DNA of 64,000 nt from an uncultured Sphingomonas sp. (lineage in GTDB: Bacteria > Pseudomonadota > Alphaproteobacteria > Sphingomonadales > Sphingomonadaceae), in contig NZ_CAJYHX010000032.1 in NCBI RefSeq assembly GCF_913774285.1, positions 41,744-105,743 of the forward strand, in the 5' to 3' direction. Below are positions 53,134 to 62,299 of the stretch, piece by piece (positions within the stretch are counted from its first letter, which is position 1; every line of letters starts with the position of its first letter). The notes under the pieces are model-generated. The model was given only the letters and a program-made list of their open reading frames with translations, did not search any database and was not told the DNA's origin. The translations under genes and the position numbers were made by a program.

Positions 53134-55911
53134 ATGATGTTCGCGATAGCTTATTGTATTTCCGAGAAACATGATCTGCGGCTCGTTGGGCTTGCCGGAG
53201 CGGTGTGCCTGCTGACGGCGCTCACCGCCGTGCTGATGCTGCGTCAAAGCACACGCGCGCCGCGCAACGGGGCGATCTGGAAGGCTGCAGGCGCACTGGC
53301 GACCTCCTTCGGCATCTGGGCGACGCATTTTATCGCGATGCTCGGCTATGATCCGGGCTTTCAGTTCGGCTTCGGCGTCGGGCTGTCCGCGGTATCGCTG
53401 CTTCTCGTCGCCAGCACGATCGTCACGGCGTTTCAGCTGGTGACGCGCCGAAGCACAGTTGCGACCCTCGTCGCTGCAGGCCTGGTTGCCATGGTGGGCA
53501 TCGGCCTCATGCACTATGTCGGCATGGCAGCTATCGATATGCCCGCTCGGATACGATGGCATCCTGGCTATGTCGTGCTGTCGATTCTTTGCGGCGCGGC
53601 GCTGTTCGTGCCTGGACTGGTCCTCGCCGTCCAGCGCACCACCGCCTGGAGCGGCGCGGCAGCCGCGCTGCTGATGACGCTGGCGGTGGTGAGCCTGCAT
53701 TTCACCGGCATGACCGCGATCCAGCTGGTCCCCTGGGCACGCGAGGGAATGGGCGCAAATCTCTCGCCGCGATCGATGTCGTTCGTGCTCGCGATCATCA
53801 CCGTGCTGCTGTTGGCAATGTGCCTGTGCTGCGCGCTGATCGCCCGCCGCACCCGCGCGGCGATCGCGGTTAGCGAGCGCCAGTTCAGCATCCTTGCCAA
53901 GGGCATCTCCGACTGCGCACTGTACATGCTCGACACGCAGGGACGCGTCGCCAATTGGAATACCGGCGCGGCGCGGCTCAAAGGCTATGCCGAGGCGGAA
54001 GTCATCGGCAGCCACCTGTCGCGTTTCTACACCCCGGAAGATCGTGCGCGCGGCGCGGCAGATGCCGCGCTTGCCACGGCGGCGGCTGAAGGCAAGACCT
54101 CCGGCGAGGGCTGGCGACTGCGCAAGGACGGCTCGCGCTTCTGGGCGCATGTGACGATCGAGCGCATGCTGGACGAGAATGGGCGGCTGATCGGCTTTGC
54201 CAAGATCACCCGTGACATGACGCAGGCAAAACTGGACCGCGACCATGTCGCCGAGGCACAGCGCCACCGCGATGCGGCACTGGAGCACATGCATCAGGGC
54301 CTGTGCCTGTTCGATGCGCAAGAACGCCTGATTCTGCGCAACGATCGCTTCCTGAAGCTCTGGCAGCTGGGCCCCGATGCCTGTCCGCCGGGATCCAGCC
54401 TCACCGAGGTCACGCGCCAGGCCCTGGAGGCGCGGGTGGGCGGCCCTGTCCCGGCAGCACGCGTGGCGGAGGGCCGGAGCCGCATACTTGCTGCGCTCGA
54501 GGACGGCGGCGATCCGCAGATCATCGCCGAATATGACGCTGATTTCGTGCTTTCGATCGACAGTCGCAGGCTGCCGGACGGCGGCTGGGTTACCACCTTC
54601 GAGGATATCAGTGCGCGGCGACAGTCGGAAGCGCGGATCGCGCACATGGCACTTCACGACGCACTGACCGGTCTGCCCAACCGTGTTCAGCTCTACAGCT
54701 GGCTCGATGCGGAGATTGCCCGGGCTGCGGCAGGCGGCGCGCACCTCGCGGTAGCGGCCATCGATTTGGATCGCTTCAAGGAGATCAACGACTCGCTCGG
54801 GCATGCCGAGGGTGACCGGGTACTGGGCGAGATCGGCGGGGCCCTTCAGGCAGCCCTGCAAGATCAGGAGATCGCCGCGCGCGTAGGCGGCGATGAGTTC
54901 GTGGTGGCCAAACGCTACGACAATCCGGCAGAATTGGAGGGCTTTGTCGCGCGGTTGGAGGGCTGCCTGTTCAGCGGGTTCGCCGCCCAGGGCTCTCTAG
55001 CGGTCGGTGCAAGCTTGGGGGTAGCGGTGTTTCCCAGTGACGCCATGGATCGCGAGACGCTGCTCAACAATGCCGATCTCGCCATGTACCGCGCCAAGGG
55101 AGACTTCGCCGAGCGGATCTGCTATTACGAGCCTGGCATGGACGAGCAGGCGCGACACCGCAGGGTGATTGCGAACGATCTCCGCTACGCTGCCGCGCGC
55201 GGCGAGCTGCGGCTGCTGTATCAGCCGCAACGCTCGCTCCAGTCAGATACGCTGATCGGCTATGAAGCGCTGCTCCGCTGGGCGCATCCGAAGCTCGGCG
55301 GGATCCCGCCAATGGAGTTCATTCCGATTGCCGAAGAGACCGGAGAGATTATCCGGCTCGGCGAATGGGTGCTGCGCACCGCCTGCACCGAAGCAGCGGC
55401 GTGGCCGAACGCGCACAAGGTGGCGGTCAACCTGTCGCCGGTCCAGCTGCTCAAGCCCGACCTGCCGGAGGTGATCACCGAGATCCTGGTGGAAACCGGC
55501 CTGGCACCGACGCGGCTAGAACTGGAGATCACCGAAACCGCGCTGATCGCCGACAAGGCCCGCGCGCTCCACGGCCTGCGACGGATAAAGGCGCTGGGGG
55601 TGCGAGTGGCGATGGACGATTTCGGCACGGGCTATTCTTCGCTCGACACGCTCCACGCCTTTCCGTTCGACAAGATCAAGATCGACAAGTCGTTCCTCGC
55701 CGAATCCGAACGCAGCGAGCAGGCACGGGCGATCATCCGCGCCATTCTGGCGCTGGGCCGCAGTCTGTCGATTCCGGTGCTGGCGGAGGGGCTTGAGACC
55801 GATGCCCAGCGGGATCTGCTGCTGCGCGAGGGCTGTGCCGAGGCGCAGGGCTATCTGTTCGGGCGTCCAGCGACGATCGAGATCGGAGCGATTGTTCAGG
55901 CAATGGGCTGA
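53134..55911 (+). CDS. MHYT-PAS-GGDEF-EAL cyclic-di-GMP signalling protein
   Basis: A 925-residue membrane protein. Residues 1-240 carry the MHYT sensor (seven helices with HFIAM, LMHYVGM and LHFTGM motifs, thought to bind a metal and sense O2, CO or NO). Two PAS domains follow (about 245-360 and 380-500), then GGDEF at 585-589 (VGGDEF) and EAL at 711-713 (YEALLRW) with further EAL residues DDFGTGYSSL and KIDKSF. Both enzymatic motifs look intact, so it may make and degrade c-di-GMP, with one side probably dominating. Another ATG at 53137 is possible; GAAGAG lies upstream. Monocistronic. Confidence 0.92.
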   Translation: MMFAIAYCISEKHDLRLVGLAGAVCLLTALTAVLMLRQSTRAPRNGAIWKAAGALATSFGIWATHFIAMLGYDPGFQFGFGVGLSAVSLLLVASTIVTAFQLVTRRSTVATLVAAGLVAMVGIGLMHYVGMAAIDMPARIRWHPGYVVLSILCGAALFVPGLVLAVQRTTAWSGAAAALLMTLAVVSLHFTGMTAIQLVPWAREGMGANLSPRSMSFVLAIITVLLLAMCLCCALIARRTRAAIAVSERQFSILAKGISDCALYMLDTQGRVANWNTGAARLKGYAEAEVIGSHLSRFYTPEDRARGAADAALATAAAEGKTSGEGWRLRKDGSRFWAHVTIERMLDENGRLIGFAKITRDMTQAKLDRDHVAEAQRHRDAALEHMHQGLCLFDAQERLILRNDRFLKLWQLGPDACPPGSSLTEVTRQALEARVGGPVPAARVAEGRSRILAALEDGGDPQIIAEYDADFVLSIDSRRLPDGGWVTTFEDISARRQSEARIAHMALHDALTGLPNRVQLYSWLDAEIARAAAGGAHLAVAAIDLDRFKEINDSLGHAEGDRVLGEIGGALQAALQDQEIAARVGGDEFVVAKRYDNPAELEGFVARLEGCLFSGFAAQGSLAVGASLGVAVFPSDAMDRETLLNNADLAMYRAKGDFAERICYYEPGMDEQARHRRVIANDLRYAAARGELRLLYQPQRSLQSDTLIGYEALLRWAHPKLGGIPPMEFIPIAEETGEIIRLGEWVLRTACTEAAAWPNAHKVAVNLSPVQLLKPDLPEVITEILVETGLAPTRLELEITETALIADKARALHGLRRIKALGVRVAMDDFGTGYSSLDTLHAFPFDKIKIDKSFLAESERSEQARAIIRAILALGRSLSIPVLAEGLETDAQRDLLLREGCAEAQGYLFGRPATIEIGAIVQAMG

Positions 55912-56230
55912 GTGAAACGGGACGGGTTCTTTCATCAGTCGACGAAGGGGGAGGGCTGGTTCACTGTCGATAGAAAGATAGAACGAGCTCCGCTTCGAAG
56001 GTTCGCATAATCAGTGTTATTTATACTGCACCACTCGAAAACATATGGGCACAAATTGACCGTGCTGTACTTGCCCTAGCTTGGGCTCGGGCGGGCTTGT
56101 GCGCTTCCACATTGGCGATTGAGCCATGAATGCAACATATCTACAGAGATCGTTGAGTTACAGGAGGGCGCCATAGGCCCGAACTCACGGGAATGGGGCG
56201 CATGTTCCGAGGAGAAGCTCTCCCTGAAAC
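55912..56230. other. 319-bp intergenic region before the tad cluster 3' end
   Basis: A lower-GC stretch between a plus-strand gene and convergent TadE. A 16-codon ORF from about 56127 (MNATYLQRSLSYRRAP) is too short to support. No clear hairpin with U-tract was found as a terminator for either gene. Confidence 0.45.
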
Positions 56231-56638
56231 TCAAGACAGCTTCGGAAAGCAGCCATGCGCCTGAACGCTCGACGGCAGAGCCGCGATAAAGCCCGATAGG
56301 GGCGAAGCGAAGTCGTAGCGGATCGTCACCTGCACTGCCCCCGGATTGCCGTCGCAGGTCGTGCTGGCATTATAGCTTACGAGAGCGGAATTGAGCCGCA
56401 GGCCTCGTCGCAGCCCGTGCGCGGTGGCGAAACCCTTGATATCGTTCTGGGTCTTGCAGGAAGATGCCAGTGCCCCGCAGCGGGCCGCGCTATAGGCGGT
56501 CTCCGTCAACGCCTGCTTCACCCATAGCAGGCGCCCTACCTCGATGATGCCGAACAGCATCATCAAGAACACGGGGGCCAGCAATGCGAACTCGATCGCA
56601 GTGGCACCGCTGCTGTCATCGCCGAGCCGCCGGCTCAT
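56231..56638 (-). CDS. TadE-like pilus assembly minor pilin
   Basis: A 135-residue protein with the TadE signature: a short basic N-terminus, then GATAIEFALLAPVFLMMLFGIIEVGRLLWVKQALTETAYSAARCGAL, the class III pilin-like hydrophobic helix preceded by Gly-Ala-x-x-Ile-Glu-Phe. The C-terminal domain is a small cysteine-containing beta region (residues Cys about 70-80, 110). TadE-type pseudopilins assemble in Flp/Tad pili or related secretion. It overlaps the preceding TadE-like gene by ATGA. Confidence 0.88.
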   Translation of the reverse strand: MSRRLGDDSSGATAIEFALLAPVFLMMLFGIIEVGRLLWVKQALTETAYSAARCGALASSCKTQNDIKGFATAHGLRRGLRLNSALVSYNASTTCDGNPGAVQVTIRYDFASPLSGFIAALPSSVQAHGCFPKLS

Positions 56639-57138
56639 TGAAGCCGTACCGCAACGGATTGCACGATCTGCGTCCCGTTCAACATGCCCCGCGGCAAGAC
56701 GACGGCCCGGTACCGGGACGACGCGGTTATCTGCAGATAATAGCCTGCGGTCGATGCGGGCGTGTTCCCCGACGGGCAGCTGCTTCCGCAGGCAGCACTC
56801 ATATAGCTTCCCGTGGTCGACAGGCAGGCGCAGCTTCGCCCGGTGTTGACGCAGCCGTTCACGGAGCCGTTGCAGCTCACGCTGACCTGCGGCGGATCGG
56901 ACAGATGCGCGGCGTTCTGAATATAGGTCGGAAGGGCCTGAAACGGGACGGCGGACCGGTTGGTGAATGCAGAGATAGACCCGGCGGATACTGCTGCCGC
57001 CAATTGGCTTCGCTGCACGAAATAGCTGGCGAAATCCAGCGCCACCAACGCGCACAGGAAGAAGAACAGCGTCAGCAGCGCAAACTCGATCGTTGCTGCG
57101 CCCTGCTCGTCTGACGTGATTCTCCGCTTGCGGCTCAT
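56635..57138 (-). CDS. TadE-like protein with cysteine-rich domain
   Basis: A 167-residue pseudopilin. The motif GAATIEFALLTLFFFLCALVALDFASYFVQRSQLAAAVSAGSISAF shows the TadE helix. The exported C-terminal part contains a dense cysteine cluster (CNGSVNGCVNTGRSCACLST and SAACGSSCPSGNTP, eight Cys within about 40 residues), presumably disulfide bonded. Start 57138 (MSRKRRITSDEQG) overlaps the TadG stop by ATGA; upstream in-frame codons belong to the TadG gene in another frame. Confidence 0.85.
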   Translation of the reverse strand: MSRKRRITSDEQGAATIEFALLTLFFFLCALVALDFASYFVQRSQLAAAVSAGSISAFTNRSAVPFQALPTYIQNAAHLSDPPQVSVSCNGSVNGCVNTGRSCACLSTTGSYMSAACGSSCPSGNTPASTAGYYLQITASSRYRAVVLPRGMLNGTQIVQSVAVRLQ

Positions 57139-59192
57139 TGGACAAGGCCTATCGCGCTGGTTCCGCCATTGCCGCTGCCGCCAACGATGCTCGAGCATGC
57201 GGACCCGGCCGCCGCGCCCCCGCTGGCAGTGATGGTGCGGGCGATCAGCATGAAGCACTGGCCGTTGGACAAGGTCGTGCTGCCGCCCGACATGGTCAGG
57301 TCGGAATTGGGAAGATGGACGGCCCCCACGAAGACATTCTGCGCCCCTGCGGCCCAGTTCGTTGTGCTGCCGGTCAGGCTGTCGATCAGCAGGTCGGCGA
57401 TCGCGCCGCCGGCGACGCTGGTGCTGCTTGCGACGAACTTGGTTCGCGCCCCGCCCGCGAGATTGACCGTGCCGGAAAGCACGAACGAGACGTTGATCCC
57501 GGCCAGATCATAGCCCGAAACATCGACCCCCTCCAGCGTCGACCCATAGGTCTGGCCGGTGACCGCCGATTTATAGGGCCAGGTCGTGCCGCCGGTACCG
57601 TTGGTGAAGTTTCCCGCGATGGTGTAGCGGCTCGTGGCGAAGAGCACCGAGCCGGCGACGTTCAGATTGCCCTTGATCAGATGGTTGGCCGTGCGCCCGA
57701 ACACGATCCGGCTGCCGCCTGCCGTCGCAATGTCGCCGCCCGCGCTGAACGCGCCGTCTCCCATCAGGAAAACAGCGCTGCCGGACAAGGTGATGGCCTT
57801 GCCCGTGCTGTCGGCGCCGATACGATAATCGCCCGCTGCCGCGGCGACCGTGGAGTCGCCATCCACCAACATGCCGGACACCACATCCAGGTCCCCCGCG
57901 CCCATCTTCAGCGAACTTTCACCGCCGAGAGTGATGGCCCGGAAGGCATGGTTGCCCGAGCCCAGGGTCAGCGTAGCGCCGCCCCCGAGCGACAAGGTGC
58001 CGTTCATCGTCACCGGGCCGTTGCCGAAACTGTTCGGGCCATAGAAGCCGATAGCGCCGCTGCCGATCGACAGGCTGCCATTTCCCATCGTCACGCCGCT
58101 CGATCCGCTGTCGAAACCGCCATTGACCGACAGATTCACATCACCAAAGACGACGGTGGAACCGCCGCCGATCGTGAGCCCGTTGGCAACGGTGATCGTC
58201 GAACCGCTCGCGAATTGAACCTTCACCCCGCCATCGATCGTCAGTTTGCCGATCGTGTACTTGCCGACGGGAACGACGAAATTGCCGGAATTGCCTCGCT
58301 CAAAGCCAGCGACGGTAGGCGAAGGCGAGAAGCCGAACGTCCAGTCCGATCCGGACGGCGTAGCAGGGTTGCCGATCGCGCGAGCAGCCACGCTGGATCC
58401 GATGATCTGACGCGCCGCGGCGAGGTCGGTATTGTCGCCCAGCGGGTCGATAATCGTCGTTGCCGCATTCACCTGCTTGTCCGCTGGCGGCACGTTCGTG
58501 TTCCAGGACGGGTTTGTGAAACTGCCAGCGTATCGAAGCAGCGATGTGGTCAGCGTACCCCAGTCGTTCAGGATGCTGCCGGCGCCCGAGACGATGTTCT
58601 TCGCCGCAATGCGGGTACCCCGGTTCTCGATATTGGCGACGGCGGCAACCGAGCAGTCCGGCGTGTCGATCGTGGCGCCGCCACTGGTTGCGATGCCCAC
58701 GCCCGAAGACGCAAGCGCAATGATGCAGGGCGGTGCGATCGCGCTGGTGGCGCTGAGGGAAGCAATCGAGGTCGCTCCGACATCATAGCTTCCACGATAT
58801 CCAAGCGCCTTCGCGATCGCAAACGGCACGGACGTGGTGATGGTAACCTTGACCGACTTTGCGCCGGTCGTGGGCGTGTCGTTGAGGATCGTTGCCGTCA
58901 CCCGCGCGCCGGATACGCCGTTGGCAACGGCCAAATCTTGCGCCGTCGGCAACAGGATGGCCGCATTGGAATTCGCGCCTTGATAGGCGAGGGCTGCGCT
59001 GAGTGCTGCCGCATCTGCCGTGCGCTGGTTGCTGATCAACTGACTGTAGCCGCGTGCCAGGTCGACCGAGACGGCGCCCGTCGCGCACAATATGGGCAGG
59101 GACAGCGCCCCGATCACAGCTACGGTTCCGCGAACATTTGCATGAAATGCTGTCGCCCAAGCGCGAGGAATTGATGATCGGTCGCGACGCAT
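57135..59192 (-). CDS. TadG-like protein with beta-solenoid repeat domain
   Basis: A 685-residue surface or pilus-associated protein. Residues about 20-80 match the Tad N-terminal domain (GTVAVIGALSLPILCATGAVSVDLARGYSQLISNQRTADAAALSAALAY). Residues about 270-560 are short imperfect Gly/Ser/Thr/Val repeats (SSGVTMGNGSLSIGSGAIG, GGGATLTLGSGNHAFRAIT, GESSLKMGAGDLDVV) that look like a right-handed beta-helix, seldom part of standard TadG. The region ends with a serine/glycine-rich C-terminus. Overlaps TadE by ATGA. Transcription starts in the AT-rich patch upstream (59193-59235), and no strong ribosome-binding site is seen. Confidence 0.85.
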   Translation of the reverse strand: MRRDRSSIPRAWATAFHANVRGTVAVIGALSLPILCATGAVSVDLARGYSQLISNQRTADAAALSAALAYQGANSNAAILLPTAQDLAVANGVSGARVTATILNDTPTTGAKSVKVTITTSVPFAIAKALGYRGSYDVGATSIASLSATSAIAPPCIIALASSGVGIATSGGATIDTPDCSVAAVANIENRGTRIAAKNIVSGAGSILNDWGTLTTSLLRYAGSFTNPSWNTNVPPADKQVNAATTIIDPLGDNTDLAAARQIIGSSVAARAIGNPATPSGSDWTFGFSPSPTVAGFERGNSGNFVVPVGKYTIGKLTIDGGVKVQFASGSTITVANGLTIGGGSTVVFGDVNLSVNGGFDSGSSGVTMGNGSLSIGSGAIGFYGPNSFGNGPVTMNGTLSLGGGATLTLGSGNHAFRAITLGGESSLKMGAGDLDVVSGMLVDGDSTVAAAAGDYRIGADSTGKAITLSGSAVFLMGDGAFSAGGDIATAGGSRIVFGRTANHLIKGNLNVAGSVLFATSRYTIAGNFTNGTGGTTWPYKSAVTGQTYGSTLEGVDVSGYDLAGINVSFVLSGTVNLAGGARTKFVASSTSVAGGAIADLLIDSLTGSTTNWAAGAQNVFVGAVHLPNSDLTMSGGSTTLSNGQCFMLIARTITASGGAAAGSACSSIVGGSGNGGTSAIGLVQ

Positions 59193-59673
59193 CGCCGCTA
59201 TGTATTAGGAATACATATATTTTTTGTTAATCGGAGAAAAAGGTGCGCCGCCAGGTCGCCGGTGTCGTGGTATTTCAGGATTGCGCAAACTGTTGATTAC
59301 ATCTCTGGGGATATTGCAATCGTATCTGGAGGCGCAATAAATATCCTAACATATTCAATTATGCGACAATACCGTAAGGACGCTTACGGGCTGAGCGAGT
59401 TGAGCTCGCAGTAATGTGCCGGGCGCTGCAACACCCAGAAGAATATTCCGCTGACGAAGTGAGGCGCTTTATGTTGCAAACCATGCTCGGTGCGCCCTGC
59501 GATGTATCTAGGCCGGATACTAGGCTTCGAATATGTGGGCGTGGAGTCTGCCCGATGAATGACCCACCAGCAGGTGAGGGCCCTTGACCTTCACCATGTG
59601 CGGCAGGAATCCGTCACCGGGGCCGTCTTGGTGAGGATGACGTTCTGGGAATATGCGGTCGCTGGCGGAAAGG
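59193..59673. other. 481-bp AT-rich intergenic region upstream of tadG
   Basis: Contains the tadG promoter region, AT-rich near 59193-59235 and 59330-59370, in contrast with the surrounding GC-rich DNA. A 43-codon ORF at 59559-59690 (MTHQQVRALDLHHVRQ...) is unsupported. Two adjacent hairpins are listed separately. No terminator with U-tract was found. Confidence 0.5.
59372..59409. other. Tandem hairpins in the tadG-tetR spacer
   Basis: CCGTAAG-GACG-CTTACGG (59372-59389) is a perfect 7-bp stem with a 4-base loop; six bases later GCGAG-TTGAG-CTCGC (59395-59409) forms a 5-bp stem. There is no U-tract, so these are not standard terminators. They could mark a leader or small RNA, or be mobile-element debris. 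Confidence 0.35.
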
Positions 59674-60273
59674 TCATTGCTGCCCGGTGAAGGTCGGTAT
59701 CAACGCATCCGCGATTTTAAGGGCTGCCGGGCCAAGCTCCGCATCGGATAGCTCGCCCGCCGACCAAAATGACAGAATGCCTCGGAAGGCAAAAGCAAGC
59801 TGTCGGGATAGCTCGTTTTTGTCAGCCTCGCGTGGTGCTCGCCGATCCTGCTGACCTTCAAGAGCGACTGCCCAGAAGGCCGTGGATCGTGCCAGCGCAT
59901 CCGCCTGAACAGGACCCGCAGCGCCGATCGCCCCCATCACCGCGCGGTTCACGGCCGGCTCGTCCAGCATGACGGACACCGCCACCTCGATCGCCCGGCG
60001 AACGCGACCCGCCACATCCGCAGAGTGCGGCGCGGCGGCATACCGCGCCGCCATGGCCTCCATACGGCGACCGGAAAGAGCGTGCATGATCCCGGCCTTG
60101 CTGCCGAACTGGTTGAAAGGAGTGGCGAAGCTGACCCCCGCTTCCCCAGCCAGCTCCCGCATCGAAAACTCAGGCTTGCCGTCGCGCAGCAGCCGCTCCG
60201 CCGCATCGAGCACGCGCTGACGGACAGGCTCCCCTTTTCCACCAGTGGGCCCGTTGGTCTTGCGACACGTCAT
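59674..60273 (-). CDS. TetR family transcriptional regulator
   Basis: A 199-residue repressor with N-terminal helix-turn-helix (RVLDAAERLLRDGKPEFSMRELAGEAGVSFATPFNQFGSKAGIMHAL) and a helical ligand-binding C-terminal domain (ALARSTAFWAVALEGQQD...). Start 60273 is divergent from an SDR gene at 60332 with a perfect palindrome between, which is the usual TetR arrangement for self- and neighbour-repression. Ligand unknown; the SDR suggests a lipophilic or carbonyl compound. Confidence 0.9.
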   Translation of the reverse strand: MTCRKTNGPTGGKGEPVRQRVLDAAERLLRDGKPEFSMRELAGEAGVSFATPFNQFGSKAGIMHALSGRRMEAMAARYAAAPHSADVAGRVRRAIEVAVSVMLDEPAVNRAVMGAIGAAGPVQADALARSTAFWAVALEGQQDRRAPREADKNELSRQLAFAFRGILSFWSAGELSDAELGPAALKIADALIPTFTGQQ

Positions 60274-60281
60274 AGATTTCC

Positions 60282-60295
60282 TATATCATGATATA
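60282..60295. promoter_or_regulatory. Candidate TetR operator
   Basis: TATATCATGATATA is a perfect 14-bp palindrome in the 58-bp spacer between the divergent tetR and SDR starts. TetR repressors usually bind such sites overlapping both promoters. Confidence 0.65.
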
Positions 60296-60331
60296 CTTGC
60301 ACGGCCATTCCGCCATCCCGGAGTTTATCGT

Positions 60332-61177
60332 ATGCGCACCTCCTCCCCCAAGACTTTCCTCATTACCGGCGTCAGTTCGGGCTTGGGGCGCGCTTTCGCA
60401 CAGGGCGCTCTCGATGCTGGCCATCGCGTTGTCGGCACGGTGCGGAGGTCAGAGGATGCCGAGGCGTTCGCGGCGCTCGATCCCGACCGCGCCCATCCAC
60501 TCGTCCTGGACGTCACCGACTATGATGCGATCCCGGTAGCTACTGCCAAGACTGAAAACATTGTGGGTCCGGTCGACGTGCTGGTAAACAATGCGGGCTA
60601 TGGTCACGAGGGCGTGTTGGAAGAGTCCACGATGGACGATCTTCAGCGCCAGTTCGCCGCCAATGTATTCGGCCCCGTCGCAATGATGAAGGCGGTCCTG
60701 CCGACGATGCGCGAGCGGCGCCGTGGCCACATCGTCAACGTTACCTCAATGGGCGGTTTCATAACCATGCCGGGTATCAGCTTCTATTGCGGCAGCAAGT
60801 TTGCGCTCGAAGGAATTTCGGAGGCGCTTGGCAAGGAGGTTGCCAGTTTCGGGATCCACGTCACCGCGCTTGCGCCCGGTCAGTTCCGTACCGACTGGGC
60901 GGGACGATCGATGGACCGTACCCCGCGCAGCATTCCCGACTATGACGAGGTAATGAATCCACTGCGCGAAGCTCGCCAGGCCAAGAGCGGCAATCAGCCA
61001 GGTGACCCGTCAAAGGCCGCGCAGGTGTTGCTTTCACTGGTCGAAGCCGAGAACCCGCCTATTCGCCTCTTCCTAGGTGACGATGCGCTGGGACTGGTCG
61101 ATCAGAAGCTTGAAGCGATGAAAGCAGAACGCCACCACTGGGATACGCTTTCGCGTTCAACCAGCTTCGGGGCTTAG
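60332..61177 (+). CDS. SDR family oxidoreductase
   Basis: A 281-residue classical short-chain dehydrogenase. The cofactor motif is ITGVSSGLGRAFAQGAL, the catalytic core has NNAGYGHEG, a Ser in VNVTSMGGF and Tyr-x3-Lys in FYCGSKFALEG. Substrate not predictable; several relatives act on ketones or sterols. The ATG at 60332 follows GGAG; an in-frame ATG at 60245 would extend into the tetR gene and the operator, so it was rejected. Probably induced by the TetR ligand. Confidence 0.91.
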   Translation: MRTSSPKTFLITGVSSGLGRAFAQGALDAGHRVVGTVRRSEDAEAFAALDPDRAHPLVLDVTDYDAIPVATAKTENIVGPVDVLVNNAGYGHEGVLEESTMDDLQRQFAANVFGPVAMMKAVLPTMRERRRGHIVNVTSMGGFITMPGISFYCGSKFALEGISEALGKEVASFGIHVTALAPGQFRTDWAGRSMDRTPRSIPDYDEVMNPLREARQAKSGNQPGDPSKAAQVLLSLVEAENPPIRLFLGDDALGLVDQKLEAMKAERHHWDTLSRSTSFGA

Positions 61178-61353
61178 CCTTTCCGAAAAAGAATGTTTTT
61201 TGCGATCGGTGCCCGGCGCGCAATTCGCAAGCCGTTCAGCCCATTCGCGTTCCCAACACATGTCTCGGATTGCTATTTCCCCGGATGGCGCCTCGGGCAT
61301 GAGAAATTGGAACGGATCCCGGTCAGCAATGGGCAGCTTTCGGGCCCCTCATT

Positions 61354-61837
61354 CTACGGCCTCAACGGCCGAGGTTCGACCGGCGCGGACGGCGGCGTTT
61401 CTGCCGCCGTGCTGGTAGCAGGCTCGCCGATTTCATCGCGACGAACGCGCTTCAGCTCGGACGCGCACAGGCGACTGAGCCCTTCGACGCAAGAGGTAGG
61501 GGAGGAAGGTGTGTTGGCGCAGATGATGTCCACGTCGAGCTTGTCGAGTGCGCGGCCCAGGTGCGACAAGCCATCGCCGTCGGCCGTCGCACGGTTGTTC
61601 CGAAAGGCGCTTTGCTTGTCCGAATAGAAGGCGATCGACTTGCCGAGCCGCTCGAGATAGGTGCGTGTCGGCTGCAGGTAGGAGAGGGCGCTCTCGCTCG
61701 GCGCCATTTCGAGGTGCATCAGCTCGCTCCTCGCATCGTCGATCCAGGTCGACGGCTCGGACGAGCCCGCAGCGGTCGAGCCGCATCAAGGTGTCGAACC
61801 GATAGATTTCGGTCTCACTCGTCGTCAGCATCGCCAT
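61354..61837 (-). pseudogene. Broken ISNCY-type transposase
   Basis: Two fragments of one transposase in different frames. The first (from the ATG at 61837, MAMLTTSETEIYRFDTLMRLDRCG) resembles the N-terminal start of ISNCY transposases. The second, in a shifted frame to 61354, reads WIDDARSELMHLEMAPSES, SYLQPTRTYLERLGKSIAFYSDKQSAFRNN and DVDIICANTPSSPTSC, the DDE catalytic core of the same family. About 100 residues between are missing (deletion plus frameshift near 61745-61790) and the C-terminus diverges after about 61480. Terminal inverted repeats were not found. Dead element; shows past transposition here. Confidence 0.75.
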
Positions 61838-61970
61838 CGCTGCACACCCTCATTGTCCAGGGCGCCCAAGGCACCGCTGTGCCACTTCTAATTTTTTGCT
61901 GAGCTGTACCATTTGTACGTTGCGCTTACACCCGGTGAGCTTTCCATTCGAAGTGCGAAAACGGCTGTAG

Positions 61971-62020
61971 CAGCAGGGGCTGCGCGGAGCCATCCTCCTA
62001 GCGCAGCGCTGCCCCTGCTG
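61971..62020. other. Long imperfect hairpin in the broken-IS region
   Basis: CAGCAGGGGC (61971-61980) pairs with GCCCCTGCTG (62011-62020), and inner bases TGCGC/GCGCA extend the stem with a bulge. It could be a terminus or structured RNA of the old element, or an unrelated structure. No gene surrounds it. Confidence 0.35.
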
Positions 62021-62264
62021 GTGTCTTGGATTTCCGGCTCCTGTCCCCGGACCCGCTGCGTACGCGGCGGGCCCGGTCACACCGCCTCAGCCGATGATGC
62101 TCGTGCTATTGGGTAGGGCGTCGACGGCAGCTTCGGCAGAGAAAGCGGACCGGCAGCTCGCGCCCAGTTTCAGTCATTCCATGGCGGCGGCTCGAACAAC
62201 GTCGAGCCCGTAAAGCCCAAAGTAGCTGTCTTAAACTCTAGTGCCCATGCGGCTCAAGTATGTG

Positions 62265-62292
62265 TCCCGCACCTCGAAAGGGGGTGCAGGAC
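62265..62292. other. Stem-loop downstream of the response regulator
   Basis: GTCCCGCACC (62265-62274) pairs with GGTGCAGGAC (62283-62292) with one mismatch and an 8-base loop, 8 bp beyond the stop of the minus-strand response regulator. It is placed like a terminator, but no U-tract follows in the minus-strand direction. Confidence 0.4.
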
Positions 62293-62299
62293 GGCAATG

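Noticed and set aside
59559..59690. 43-codon frame MTHQQVRALDLHHVRQ... on the plus strand
   Set aside because: Overlaps the tetR 3' end, has no ribosome-binding site and matches no family I know.
61978..62024. Possible transcription terminator at the 61971 hairpin
   Set aside because: No U-tract on either strand and no gene ending nearby, so only the hairpin itself is reported.
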